A DNA stretch of 58,257 bases, taken from positions 1-58,257 of the forward strand of contig DJEE01000140.1 in NCBI GenBank assembly GCA_002431805.1. The letters run 5' to 3'. The translations under genes and the position numbers were made by a program. The notes under the pieces were generated by a model. It ran no database searches. It was not told where the DNA came from and saw only the letters and a program-made list of their open reading frames with translations. The stretch's first letter is position 1; each line of letters opens with the position of its first letter. The stretch comes from Eggerthellaceae bacterium UBA5906. Its GTDB lineage: Bacteria; Actinomycetota; Coriobacteriia; Coriobacteriales; Eggerthellaceae. Shown one piece after another: positions 34,132 through 42,467 of this stretch.

Positions 34132-34908
34132 ATGACCAACAAACCGGTGAAATTGCCCGAGGCGGGGCAGTGGCCTGACAAGGTGGCGCCGTGGGCGCTG
34201 CTGGCGGGCATCGTGCTGTCTACGCTGGGCTTTCTCATGGCGTTTTTGTACGCCGGGCCCGTTAACGGCGCGGCGGTAGACGGCGTGGAGCTGATTGGCG
34301 GGCAGATGGTGGCGAACAAGTTGCTGCTGTCTCAGAAGATCTTCTACTTCCATATGCCCGTTGCCGTGGTGTCGTTCATCGCGCTGGCGTTCGCGTGCTA
34401 CTACTGCATTCGCTTCCTTGCCACGAAAAACCAGCGCTTCGACACGTGCGCGAAAGTGGCCATGGAAATTGCGCTCGTGTTCGTTATTTGCACCATGATC
34501 ACCGGCGATTTGTGGACGCGCTTCGAGTGGGGCGTGTGGTGGACGTGGGAGCCGCGCCTGACTACGTACCTCATCCTCATGCTTATTGTTATCGCGTACT
34601 TTGTGCTTCGCAACGCCATCGACGAGCCCGAGCGCCGCGGCGTGTACTCGGCGGTAATCGGTATCATCGCAACGGTTGACGTGCCCATCTGCTTTATGGT
34701 TACCCGTCTGATTCCCTCGAGTGTGCATCCGGTGGTGCTGCGCGAAGGCGGCATGTCGTCCGACATGGGCATGACCGTGGGCGTGTGCATGATCGGCTTG
34801 CTGCTGGTGGGCTTTGCCCTGTATCGCCTGCGTTTTCGCCAGGTTCGCGCACAAGAGCGCTTGCAAGCTTTGAAAGACGAAGTCGAAATCTTAGAGGAAG
34901 ATCGGTAG
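34132..34908 (+). CDS. ccmC: Haem-handling membrane protein CcmC
   Basis: A 258-residue protein with six predicted membrane spans that loads haem onto CcmE. The WWD motif reads WGVWWTWEPRLTTYLIL near residue 138, flanked by conserved histidine-bearing loops (QKIFYFHMPVAVVSF and SSVHPVVLREGG). The C-terminal tail is a short charged helix (VRAQERLQALKDEVEILEED). Start ATG 34132 follows AGGAGGAAAGG. It is followed after 70 bases by a CcmD-like gene, the normal order. All residues expected for haem delivery are present. Confidence 0.94.
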   Translation: MTNKPVKLPEAGQWPDKVAPWALLAGIVLSTLGFLMAFLYAGPVNGAAVDGVELIGGQMVANKLLLSQKIFYFHMPVAVVSFIALAFACYYCIRFLATKNQRFDTCAKVAMEIALVFVICTMITGDLWTRFEWGVWWTWEPRLTTYLILMLIVIAYFVLRNAIDEPERRGVYSAVIGIIATVDVPICFMVTRLIPSSVHPVVLREGGMSSDMGMTVGVCMIGLLLVGFALYRLRFRQVRAQERLQALKDEVEILEEDR

Positions 34909-34978
34909 AGAACGGGTTGCAAACCCAGTTGACTTGCTATAACCGCGCCGCGTGCGCATTCGCCTGAAGGAGAAACCT

Positions 34979-35164
34979 ATGAATCCTGTGCTTGCTGAGA
35001 TTTACAGCACCGTTATCCCGTCCATGCCGTTCATCATCGCTGCTTATGCGCTGCTGTGGACTGTGCTGCTCATCTACGTGTTCGTGTCCATGCGCGGCAT
35101 GAAGAAAACCGAGCAGCAGATTGCCGTGCTTGAAGAGGCTGTGGCGGAACTGAAGGCCAAATAG
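34979..35164 (+). CDS. ccmD: CcmD-like small membrane protein
   Basis: A 61-residue protein with one membrane segment (FIIAAYALLWTVLLIYVFVSM) followed by a charged helical tail (RGMKKTEQQIAVLEEAVAELKAK). Size, topology and position directly after ccmC fit CcmD, which stabilises the CcmABC complex with holo-CcmE and helps release it. CcmD sequences are poorly conserved, so the assignment rests mostly on context and topology. Start ATG 34979 follows GAAGGAG. It closes the ccm cluster. Confidence 0.75.
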   Translation: MNPVLAEIYSTVIPSMPFIIAAYALLWTVLLIYVFVSMRGMKKTEQQIAVLEEAVAELKAK

Positions 35165-35170
35165 CCAGCG

Positions 35171-35179
35171 TGCTACAAT
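35171..35179 (+). promoter_or_regulatory. Extended -10 promoter for galU, with leader hairpin
   Basis: TGC-TACAAT lies 76 bases before the galU start. The leader that follows contains a 10-bp hairpin, GAGGCGTCGC (35197-35206) with GCGGCGCCTC (35212-35221), loop GTTTT, without a T run. Confidence 0.45.
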
Positions 35180-35254
35180 TGCGAAAGCGAATCGATGAGG
35201 CGTCGCGTTTTGCGGCGCCTCGCGTCTATTCCCCCGAAGAAAGGTAATGTACAC

Positions 35255-36076
35255 ATGAAGGCTATCATCCCTGCCGCTGGTTTGGGTTCGCGCTTTTTGC
35301 CTGCAACGAAGGCACAGCCGAAGGAAATGCTGCTTGTTGTTGACCGCCCCGTTATCCAGTACATCGTGGAAGAGGGCTTGGCGTCTGCCGCCGATGAAGT
35401 GGTTATCGTGAACAGCCATGATAAGAAGTCCATTGAGGAGCACTTCTCTCCGAACCCCGAGCTGGTTGCCATGCTGCGCGAGCGCGGCAAGGACAAGTAT
35501 GCCGACGCCGTAGAGCATGCGGGCAACTTGAACGTCAGCTACGTATACCAGGAAGAGCCGCTGGGCCTGGGCCATGCCGTGCACTGTGCTGCGGAAAAAA
35601 CGAGCAACGAGCCGTTTTACGTGTTGCTGGGCGACGTACTGGTGCCTGACAACAACATGCTGCCGGCCATGCAGAAGGTGTCCGACGAGCACAACGGTGC
35701 GTCGGTTATCGCGGTTATGCCCGTGCCCGACGACCAGGTGAACCGTTTCGGCGTTATTGCCGGTTCTGCCATCTCCGACGATGTGTGGAAAATCGACAGC
35801 CTGGTGGAGAAGCCGGCGCTTGAAGACGCGCCGTCGAACTTGGCCGTGTTCGGCCGCTACCTGCTGTCGCCCCGCGTGATGGAGCTTTTGGCTGAGGTTA
35901 AACCCGGCGTGGGTGGCGAGATTCAGCTGACCGATGCGCTGGATGCGGTGCTGAAGGAAGAGGAAATGTACGCGCTGATTATCGACCCGCAGGACGGTTT
36001 TGACACCGGCACCGTGGAAAGCTGGTTGGAGACGAACAACATCCTTTACGAGCGCAAGTACGGTCACAAGGCGTAA
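35255..36076 (+). CDS. galU: UTP-glucose-1-phosphate uridylyltransferase
   Basis: A 273-residue nucleotidyltransferase making UDP-glucose for surface glycans and glycolipids. The N-terminal signature AIIPAAGLGSRFLPATKAQPKEMLLVVDRPVIQYIVEE carries the nucleotide loop and catalytic lysine. EEPLGLGHAVHCA, VLLGDVLVP (metal-binding aspartate) and VEKPALEDAPSNLAVFGRYLL are further family blocks. It is slightly shorter than typical GalU (about 290-300). Start ATG 35255 follows GAAAGG; the upstream ATG at 35195 lies in the leader hairpin. Monocistronic, with a hairpin after it. Confidence 0.95.
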   Translation: MKAIIPAAGLGSRFLPATKAQPKEMLLVVDRPVIQYIVEEGLASAADEVVIVNSHDKKSIEEHFSPNPELVAMLRERGKDKYADAVEHAGNLNVSYVYQEEPLGLGHAVHCAAEKTSNEPFYVLLGDVLVPDNNMLPAMQKVSDEHNGASVIAVMPVPDDQVNRFGVIAGSAISDDVWKIDSLVEKPALEDAPSNLAVFGRYLLSPRVMELLAEVKPGVGGEIQLTDALDAVLKEEEMYALIIDPQDGFDTGTVESWLETNNILYERKYGHKA

Positions 36077-36100
36077 CACGCGCATACAACAAAGCAAGAA

Positions 36101-36135
36101 CAGCAAGGCCGCTCGGTTTCCGGGCGGCCTTGCTG
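36101..36135 (+). terminator. Hairpin after galU
   Basis: Perfect 12-bp stem CAGCAAGGCCGC (36101-36112) with GCGGCCTTGCTG (36124-36135). No good T run follows, so it may end transcription only partly. Confidence 0.7.
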
Positions 36136-36222
36136 CGTATTGAGCGGGGAAAGCGTTGGCATGCATACTGAAGAAGCCGTGCGCCTTGGGTCTTTCGCGC
36201 AGTACGTTGCGTTTTTCGCTAG

Positions 36223-36361
36223 AAAAAGGATTGACCCCGGCGGGAGGGGAACCTGCCGGGGTCACAAGGAGGGGATGGACGGTACCACTTCGGATGGGTA
36301 CCGATTCTGCTTAAGGGAAAAGCAGATCGAACGTTCAAGGAGGGGAACCTTTCGTTCGACA
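36223..36361 (-). ncRNA. C-rich-loop small RNA, copy 1
   Basis: On the minus strand a -10 box TATACT (36373-36368) is followed by four hairpins. Stem 1 is 36327-36333 with 36353-36359; stem 2 is 36306-36312 with 36320-36326; stem 3 is 36280-36286 with 36297-36303; stem 4 is 36233-36241 with 36255-36263. A T run (36227-36223) follows stem 4. Unpaired segments read UUCCCCUCC in loop 1, UUCCCUU in loop 2, AUCCCCUCCUU between stems 3 and 4, and UUCCCCUCCC in loop 4. These are complementary to GGAGG-type ribosome sites. Predicted length is about 139 bases. The same plan with different stem sequences occurs at 43870-44006. This RNA fills the 404-base gap between galU and the SPFH gene. Confidence 0.75.
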
Positions 36362-36480
36362 AGACGTAGTATAAGGGTTGACATTGAAGGCAATATGTGA
36401 GCGAGGTGCGCGTTTTGTGAACCAAGGCTTATGTTTCGTTACAGCTTTGTAAATATCCACGCACAAAGTAGGGATTTGCC

Positions 36481-37446
36481 TTATTTCGATTGCGTCTCGC
36501 TCGAACCCGTAAAGCCTTCCACGTAGGAACTTGGCACCACAACAGAGCCCCGTGAATCGCGGAGCGTGTCGCTGACCAGGTGCATCTGGCGTAGCTTAAA
36601 CGCCAGCTCGTTGTTTTGGTATACGGCGGTTGCGTCGTCGAGCATGCCTGCAATATCTTGCTCCACTTCCGCAAGCACGATACGGGCGTCTTTCTCGCGC
36701 TCGGCACGGGCGCTGGCGGCCATGTCTTCCTGCAGGTTTTTAGGGATGACGATGTCGCGGATCTCAACCGACATGATCGATACGCCCCACGTGCTTGATT
36801 TTTCCTCGATCTTGTCGCGCAGCTCTTGGTCAAGTTTGTCGCGATGCACCGTGATGTCCGAGATGCTTTTGCGGCCGATGGCATCGCGCAGGGCCGTTTG
36901 CGCGGCCATGGAGACGGCATCGTAGTAGTTCTCAACTTCCAAGCAGGCTTTCTCGGCATCCCAAACCATCCAGAACACCGCGGCGTCCACATTGACGGGA
37001 ACTAAATCGCTTGTAGGCGTTTCCTCGGCGCTGAAGCACGACAGCATAATGCGTTGGTCGGCGCGCAGCGCAATATGGTCAACAAATGGAATGGTGAAAA
37101 AGATGCCCGGGCCTGCAACGCGGTTGAACGTGCCGAATCGCAGGATGATGACGCGTTCCCACTGCGCCGCAATGCGGACGGTGAGCGTTGCCAAAATAGC
37201 CACGGCGAACGCAATGCACAGCACCCAGATATTCACCGTGCGCGCTGCAGCAAAACCGATGCCCGCCACAATAAGGAACGCAGCTATGAACACGAATGCG
37301 GCAAACGTTTGCGAGGCGTTGTCGTCAACGTGCCGCGTGCGCGGCGAGTTCATCGCTTCGATTTCCGCGGGCTTTGCGCGGCCGAACCTCTCGTCTCTGC
37401 TGTTCGCGCTTGGACCTGCGCCTGTCGCTTTTCTAATTCGTGCCAT
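36481..37446 (-). CDS. SPFH/stomatin-like membrane protein
   Basis: A 321-residue stomatin/prohibitin-type protein. After a polar leader, two membrane segments lie close together (FAAFVFIAAFLIVAGIGFA and IWVLCIAFAVAILATLTV). Then comes the SPFH core: AAQWERVIILRFGTFNRVAGPGIFFTIPFVD, DLVPVNVDAAVFWMVWDAEKACLEVENY and WGVSIMSVEIRDIVIPKNLQEDMAASARAEREKDARIVLAEVE. A helical oligomerisation region follows. Such proteins organise membrane microdomains and control nearby proteases. Start ATG 37446 follows GGAGGAG inside the end of the GntR gene; 14 bases overlap, so the two are one operon. No NfeD partner is adjacent. Confidence 0.9.
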   Translation of the reverse strand: MARIRKATGAGPSANSRDERFGRAKPAEIEAMNSPRTRHVDDNASQTFAAFVFIAAFLIVAGIGFAAARTVNIWVLCIAFAVAILATLTVRIAAQWERVIILRFGTFNRVAGPGIFFTIPFVDHIALRADQRIMLSCFSAEETPTSDLVPVNVDAAVFWMVWDAEKACLEVENYYDAVSMAAQTALRDAIGRKSISDITVHRDKLDQELRDKIEEKSSTWGVSIMSVEIRDIVIPKNLQEDMAASARAEREKDARIVLAEVEQDIAGMLDDATAVYQNNELAFKLRQMHLVSDTLRDSRGSVVVPSSYVEGFTGSSETQSK

Positions 37447-37870
37447 AGTCTTGCTTCTCCTCCTCGGCCGTGCGTGCCTTGCTTTCAAGTTCGTCAATGA
37501 TGCTTTCCGCTCGCTGGCGGATATCGGCGTATGTCATGCCGCGTGCTCGATACTGCCCGATGCAGTTTTCCAGCAAGGCGTCGATTGCCGCATCTTCGGA
37601 ATTGTCGGGAACAATGTTTTTCTGCACGAACATGCCGCGCCCGCGTATGGACACAATGAGCCCCTCAAGCTCAAGGTCGCGGTACGCTTTAGACACGGTG
37701 TTGTAGTTGATCTTCGCTTCGGTGGCAAGGCAGCGCACGCTTGGCAGCTGCTCGCCTGCTTTGAAGTGGCCGGTGCGTATGAGGTAGGCTATGCGGCTGC
37801 GTAACTGTGCCCAAATGGGTAGGTCAGACGATTCGTCAACGCGAAATATGGTGATATCTGGATTTGACAT
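37433..37870 (-). CDS. GntR-family regulator, YtrA-like
   Basis: A 145-residue GntR protein with only a short helical C-terminal region, the YtrA subfamily form. The winged helix is LPIWAQLRSRIAYLIRTGHFKAGEQLPSVRCLATEAKINYNTVSKAYRDLELEGLIVSIRGRGMFV. The C-terminal helices (EDAAIDALLENCIGQYRARGMTYADIRQRAESIIDELES) would dimerise. YtrA types usually control adjacent transporter or membrane genes, here the SPFH gene, whose start overlaps its end. Start ATG 37870 follows AAAGGG. Its ligand is unknown. Confidence 0.9.
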   Translation of the reverse strand: MSNPDITIFRVDESSDLPIWAQLRSRIAYLIRTGHFKAGEQLPSVRCLATEAKINYNTVSKAYRDLELEGLIVSIRGRGMFVQKNIVPDNSEDAAIDALLENCIGQYRARGMTYADIRQRAESIIDELESKARTAEEEKQDYGTN

Positions 37871-37912
37871 GGGCCCTTTGCTTCAATCGAATTCGGACAA
37901 TGCGTGTTGTTG

Positions 37913-38785
37913 TCATGCTACGCATATGACAATGCAGTAGCGCAAAAGCAAGCTGCCGCATAGACATAAGGCATCAGAGGCGGGAATGGCGCGGCTGCTC
38001 CTGAAAAGGAGTGAGTATGTTTCAAGCGCAGCGGGGATGAAAACGCCGAAGCCAAGCACGCCGATGCAGGCAAGTGGGAAAACATCGGCAGAAAGAAGCG
38101 TTTTGCAAGACGCCGCTGCAGCAGGATTGGAAAACGCGGCGTGGACGAACAACGCAAGGAAAATAAGCTCGGCTGCTAGCACGGCAAGGTGGAACAGCTG
38201 CAAAGGCTTCGCGCCGCGCAGCAACAGCGATTGATCGGGGATAAGATAATCAACCAGCAGCATGATGGAAAGGCCCGAGGAAAGCGACGAGCACACAAAC
38301 AAGGGCATAAGCAGCCACGTGTCCCAAAACGCAACAGCTTTCGTGCTGGCAAGAAACGCGCCCGTGTACGCCATGACGGCAAGCGAGCAGACGCAGCAGA
38401 GCGCTTCAACGAAGCGCCGGCTTGAACCCTTTGCCGGGTATTGCCCGGAGGACGAGGCAATAAGCAACACCGCAAGCGCCGCTTCGATTGACAAGCTAAA
38501 GGCACCAAACGTGATGGGCGTGGGGTGCGGGCGAAGGAATACCAGCAACACGCGGTCGGGGCGTTCAAGGTCCCAAAACAGCATGACGATGGCGAACACC
38601 AGTAAAAGGAAGCAAAGTGGATAGACGCGGCCGCGCAAATAGTTAAACGCTTGGGCGTGGCGCAGGCTGGCACAGGCGATGCCACCAGGTCGTGCGGACG
38701 CAAGGCTCCAGGCGCTCATGACGAACATACCGCCAGCGGCGGCGCCCCCAAGAAACAAATACGCTATGACAAGCGGTCCGTACAA
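37913..38785 (-). CDS. NrfD/PsrC-family quinol-interacting membrane protein (orphan)
   Basis: A 290-residue polytopic protein with about eight membrane segments, starting LVIAYLFLGGAAAGGMFVMSAW as NrfD/PsrC proteins do; WDLERPDRVLLVFLRPHPTPITFGAFSL is the next conserved block. The family moves electrons between the quinone pool and iron-sulphur subunits of polysulphide, nitrite or DMSO-type reductases. No iron-sulphur or molybdenum partner lies beside it on this strand; the dms operon is divergent. The start appears to be TTG at 38785, with GGAGGA four bases ahead; the ATG at 38789 is in another frame. It could serve the divergent DmsA/DmsB (inference). Confidence 0.82.
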   Translation of the reverse strand: MYGPLVIAYLFLGGAAAGGMFVMSAWSLASARPGGIACASLRHAQAFNYLRGRVYPLCFLLLVFAIVMLFWDLERPDRVLLVFLRPHPTPITFGAFSLSIEAALAVLLIASSSGQYPAKGSSRRFVEALCCVCSLAVMAYTGAFLASTKAVAFWDTWLLMPLFVCSSLSSGLSIMLLVDYLIPDQSLLLRGAKPLQLFHLAVLAAELIFLALFVHAAFSNPAAAASCKTLLSADVFPLACIGVLGFGVFIPAALETYSLLFRSSRAIPASDALCLCGSLLLRYCIVICVA

Positions 38786-38891
38786 ACATCCTCCGAATAA
38801 TCCGGCAGTCTTCTAACTTGCGGCAGCGCGGATTCGTTGGCGCTTGCACAAAGCGCATTATCCCCCATTTCGCAAATAAGTGGAATACCTA

Positions 38892-38920
38892 TTGACTGTG
38901 CTACTGTACCACAGTAGTAT
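38892..38920 (+). promoter_or_regulatory. dms promoter with palindromic operator in its spacer
   Basis: TTGACT (38892-38897), 17 bases, TAGTAT (38915-38920). The spacer contains a perfect inverted repeat, CTACTGT (38901-38907) and ACAGTAG (38911-38917), separated by ACC and overlapping the -10. A bound protein would block or remodel this promoter. It lies 159 bases upstream of dmsC in the 293-base divergent gap with nrfD. The rest of that gap shows no gene. Confidence 0.65.
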
Positions 38921-39078
38921 GACACTACGACGGATGGGGTGGCCTACGGCCGAAGGCGCATCGCATGCCGTTTCGGGTTTGACGAGGCCCGGTTTGCATA
39001 ACGTCTGTCCGGGGGAGGGCAACATATCGCGCGATTGGGCGCTTCCTTCGGCACCAAAGCAGATTGCGAGGTGTTGCA

Positions 39079-39812
39079 ATGATTTCTGAATTTCCATTGT
39101 TCGTGTTCACAACGCTAGCGGGGCTTTCCGCCGGCGCGTATGTTGTCGGGGCAGTGCTTGAGCCGGGCAAGGGCTCTAAACGTCCCTGGTTGTTCCCGGT
39201 GGTATGCCTGACGCTTTTGGGCGTTGGTCTTCTGGGAGTGCTGTTCCATTTGGGTCGTCCGGCGCTGTTCATAAACGGCCTGGCAAATCCAAGCGCAGGC
39301 ATTGCCCAGGAAGCGTATTGGTCCATTGCCTTTGGCATGTTGCTGTTGGCGGTTGCGGCTCTGACGTGGAAGAAGGGCTCGGCTCCAGCTGCGCTGCGTG
39401 CCGTTTGCGCGCTTGCCGCGTTCGGGCTGCTTGTAACGATGGGCGCAACCTACTATGGGTACGAATCGGTGGCAGCTTGGCATGAGCCCACCACCATTTT
39501 GCTGTTCGTGGTTGGCGGCCTTGCTGCTGGGGCGGCGCTTGTGTGGGCATTGGGCTGCGAAAACGCGGCCAGCCATGTGACGTGCAGCTTGATTGTTGCG
39601 TTTGCGGCGCTGGTGTTTGCCGTTGAGTGCGTTGCTTTGCGGGGTATGGCGCGGCTGATATGCTGCTTGCGTTTGGCGCCGTCGCCGGTGTTGTTGCCGC
39701 AGTGCTTGTTGCTGTTCGGGAGAAGAATACGCTGCAGTACGCATGGGTGACGTTCGCAATCGCCTTTGTCGCTGTTGCCGTTGCTCGCTATGGCTTTTAC
39801 TGTGCTATGTAG
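39079..39812 (+). pseudogene. dmsC: DmsC-type membrane anchor, frameshifted
   Basis: The membrane anchor and quinol-binding subunit of a DMSO-reductase-type enzyme, about 244 residues if restored. The first frame from ATG 39079 (GAGGTG upstream) gives MISEFPLFVFTTLAGLSAGAYVVGAVLEPG, then HLGRPALFINGLANPSAGIAQE and several membrane spans, up to VFAVECVALR. After that it degenerates and stops at 39750. The correct C-terminus continues in the next frame (GYGAADMLLAFGAVAGVV...WVTFAIAFVAVAVARYGFYCAM) to 39812. One missing G in the GGGG run at 39641-39644 explains the switch. It may be a sequencing error, phase variation, ribosomal slippage or real loss. dmsA follows after 20 bases. Confidence 0.82.
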
Positions 39813-39832
39813 CTGAGGGGTGGAGGAATAGC

Positions 39833-42457
39833 ATGAATATCAAATTGAACGATGCGAACATCGATCGACGTTCGTTTTTGAAGGCAAGCGCTGCATGTGC
39901 GGCAACGCTTGGCGCATCATCTGCTCTGTTCGGGTGCGACGGCCGTGTGGCACCTGCTGACGGTGCCCTAGCGGCACCCGAGGGCGCGGAGTGGAAAACC
40001 GTCGCATGCCTGCATGGCTGCGGCACGCGCTGCATGAACCAGGTGCTGGTGAAAGACGGTGTGGTCATTCGTCAGAAAACCGATGATACGCATCCTGACT
40101 CGGTTGAATTTCCGCAACAACGCGGGTGCTTGCGCGGCCGCACGCTCATGGAATTCGAAATGGGCACCGATCGTTTGAAATACCCCATGAAGCGCATCAG
40201 CTGGACAGAGGAGGACCCGCACGGAGAGCTGCGCGGCAAAGAGGACTACGAGCGCATCAGCTGGGACGAGGCGCTTGACATCGTGGCTGGTCAGCTGAAG
40301 AAAGCGTATAGCGAGCATGGCCCGAAATCGGTGTTTCTGCCCATGAACATGTCGGGTTGCCGCGCTGCGTGCGGCGCGTTGCTTGATGCGTGCGGCGGCT
40401 ACCTGACCACAAGCGATACCATTTCTTACGGTACGTACACAGGCAACACCGATGCTCTTGGCCTTTCCTGGGGCGGCGAGTGCAAAGTAAACGACCGTCT
40501 TGACGTTATCGAAAACGCCGATGTTGTGGTGATGCTTGGTCAGAACCCCGGCTGGGGCGCAAACGGCAACCCGTCGTTTTTCTTCCGCGCGGCACGCGAC
40601 CGTGGCGCTCAATTTGTGTGCATCAGCCCAACGTACAACGTTACCGCAAGTATGCTTGACGCTCATTGGATTCCCGTGAACCCGGGCGGCGACACGGCGC
40701 TGCTCATTGGCGTGGCGGGTGAGATGCTGCGGTTAGACGAAGAGCGCGGCAACATCATCGACTGGGATTTCCTTCACAAGTATTGCGTGGGCTTTGATGC
40801 CGAATCCATGCCCGAGGGTGCTGCGACGTCTGAAAATTATAAAGGGTACCTTAAGGGCGAGTACGACGGCGTGGTCAAGAACGCTGCATGGGCTTCGAAG
40901 CTATGTGGCACGCCGGAGGATGAGATTGTTTGGCTGGCGGAAACGGTAGGCAGGCAGGCAAACGTCATCTTGTCCCATGGCTATGCTGCCGCTCGTTGCA
41001 ACGGGGCAGAGGATTTACCTCAGGCGTATATGGCCATCGCCTGCATGGGCGGGCATTTCGGCAAACCGGGCAATGCGTGCGGCAACTACTACGTTGACCG
41101 CCAAGGGCCTGGTGGCGTGCAGATTGTCTCAACCGGCAAAGATGGCACGGCAAACGTCAAATTACCGAAGCTCAAGCCCTTGTACGATACTAATAAGTTC
41201 GAGGCAATCGAAGAAGACGATCTCGTCAATGGCCTTCAGGCTTGGGATGCCGTTTTGGATGGTTCGTACCAAAGCGCTGGCTACTGCTGGGATGGAAGTT
41301 TCACCAAGCCGAAGGATCGCACGTGCGATGTGCGCTTCATTTACGGCGGACGTGACGGTTCGGCTCGTTCTCTTCCAAATAGTGTCAAGATGGTCGATGC
41401 GTTGCGTAAGGTTGATTTTGTGGTCATGCAACACTTCGCTGTTACGGCTTCCACACCGTATGCTGACGTTATCTTGCCGGTGACATCGGACGTTGAGCGC
41501 GACGAGATTGTGAAAAATGGCGATCGCGATCGAGAGATGGTGCTGGTGTACTCGCAGGTGCGCGAAACGCCCTACGATGTGAAAAGCGACCAATGGGTGT
41601 GTGAGCAGTTGCTTGAGCGCTTGGGCTACAACCCCAAAGACGTGTTCCCATTTACGGAAAAGCAGGCATACTTCAACAAGCTGGCTGCTACAACCGTCCT
41701 CGATCCCGACGAGAGCGAAACGCCGCTGGTGACCATCACCGAACAAGATATCAAGAATTGGGACGTAGAGGGTAAGCCGCAGCAGGGCCTTATCGGCCTT
41801 GAGGAACTTCGCAAGAAGGGCATTTACCAGGTTGAGCGTTCCTTTGGCGACGGCTACACACACATCGCGTACAAGGATTTCATCGACGACCCGCAAGCTA
41901 ATCCCCTGGACAGCAAAAGCGGCAAGTTCGAGCTGTACTGCCAGGCTAAGGCTGACACCTTCAATGAGCTGGCGTTTGCAGGTGAGCAGTATAAGCCGTA
42001 CCCGACGTATCACGAGCAGCCTTCGGATTCCGAGTGGCCACTGCTGATGGTTAACTCCCATTACCCGCGCAGCGCATGCTCGGATTTCGACAACGTAGCT
42101 ACGTTAAGGGAAACGTTTGGGGCTCCCGTCACCATCAGCCGCGCCGATGCGCAAGCGCGTGGCATCAAACCCGGCGATGTGGTGCTTGTGAGCAGCCCGT
42201 ATGGCAAGGTGGTTCGTCCGGTAAGCGTAAGCTCGCTGATCATCCCTGGAGCCATTGACGTTCCAAACGGCACTTGGCCGCGTTTCGGCTCCGACGGCAT
42301 CGATCGCGGCGGCTGCCCGAACGTGCTGTACGGCGGCTCTCCGCGTGGCATGGGCGTGTCGGGGTACAACAACACGCCGGTGCAAGTGGAGAAATGGACG
42401 GGCGAGGCGCCTGAGCCCGATTCGGCAACTCAGCTGACCATCGAGCGCAACGAGTAA
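39833..42457 (+). CDS. dmsA: DMSO-reductase-family molybdopterin catalytic subunit (DmsA-like, Tat)
   Basis: An 874-residue molybdo-bis(MGD) oxidoreductase. The twin-arginine signal is DRRSFLKASAA, ending near LFGC, which fits a lipobox. The N-terminal iron-sulphur site reads CLHGCGTRC with a distal cysteine in RGCLRGRTL. Family blocks: PKSVFLPMNMSGCRAACGALLDACGGYL, DVVVMLGQNPG, SPTYNVTASMLDAHWIPVNPGGDTALLIGVA, and the C-terminal LLMVNSHYPRSACSDFDN and PNGTWPRFGSDGIDRGGCPNVL. At the metal-ligand position DmsA has serine in GTYSS; here the sequence is GTYTG, so threonine may ligate molybdenum. Substrate cannot be named: DMSO, TMAO or another S/N-oxide are options. Start ATG 39833 follows GGAGGA. 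Confidence 0.88.
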   Translation: MNIKLNDANIDRRSFLKASAACAATLGASSALFGCDGRVAPADGALAAPEGAEWKTVACLHGCGTRCMNQVLVKDGVVIRQKTDDTHPDSVEFPQQRGCLRGRTLMEFEMGTDRLKYPMKRISWTEEDPHGELRGKEDYERISWDEALDIVAGQLKKAYSEHGPKSVFLPMNMSGCRAACGALLDACGGYLTTSDTISYGTYTGNTDALGLSWGGECKVNDRLDVIENADVVVMLGQNPGWGANGNPSFFFRAARDRGAQFVCISPTYNVTASMLDAHWIPVNPGGDTALLIGVAGEMLRLDEERGNIIDWDFLHKYCVGFDAESMPEGAATSENYKGYLKGEYDGVVKNAAWASKLCGTPEDEIVWLAETVGRQANVILSHGYAAARCNGAEDLPQAYMAIACMGGHFGKPGNACGNYYVDRQGPGGVQIVSTGKDGTANVKLPKLKPLYDTNKFEAIEEDDLVNGLQAWDAVLDGSYQSAGYCWDGSFTKPKDRTCDVRFIYGGRDGSARSLPNSVKMVDALRKVDFVVMQHFAVTASTPYADVILPVTSDVERDEIVKNGDRDREMVLVYSQVRETPYDVKSDQWVCEQLLERLGYNPKDVFPFTEKQAYFNKLAATTVLDPDESETPLVTITEQDIKNWDVEGKPQQGLIGLEELRKKGIYQVERSFGDGYTHIAYKDFIDDPQANPLDSKSGKFELYCQAKADTFNELAFAGEQYKPYPTYHEQPSDSEWPLLMVNSHYPRSACSDFDNVATLRETFGAPVTISRADAQARGIKPGDVVLVSSPYGKVVRPVSVSSLIIPGAIDVPNGTWPRFGSDGIDRGGCPNVLYGGSPRGMGVSGYNNTPVQVEKWTGEAPEPDSATQLTIERNE

Positions 42458-42467
42458 GGGGACGATT

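Noticed and set aside
36140..36400. 86-codon plus-strand frame between galU and the SPFH gene
   Set aside because: It overlaps the four hairpins and terminator of sRNA copy 1, reads through palindromes and has no family features.
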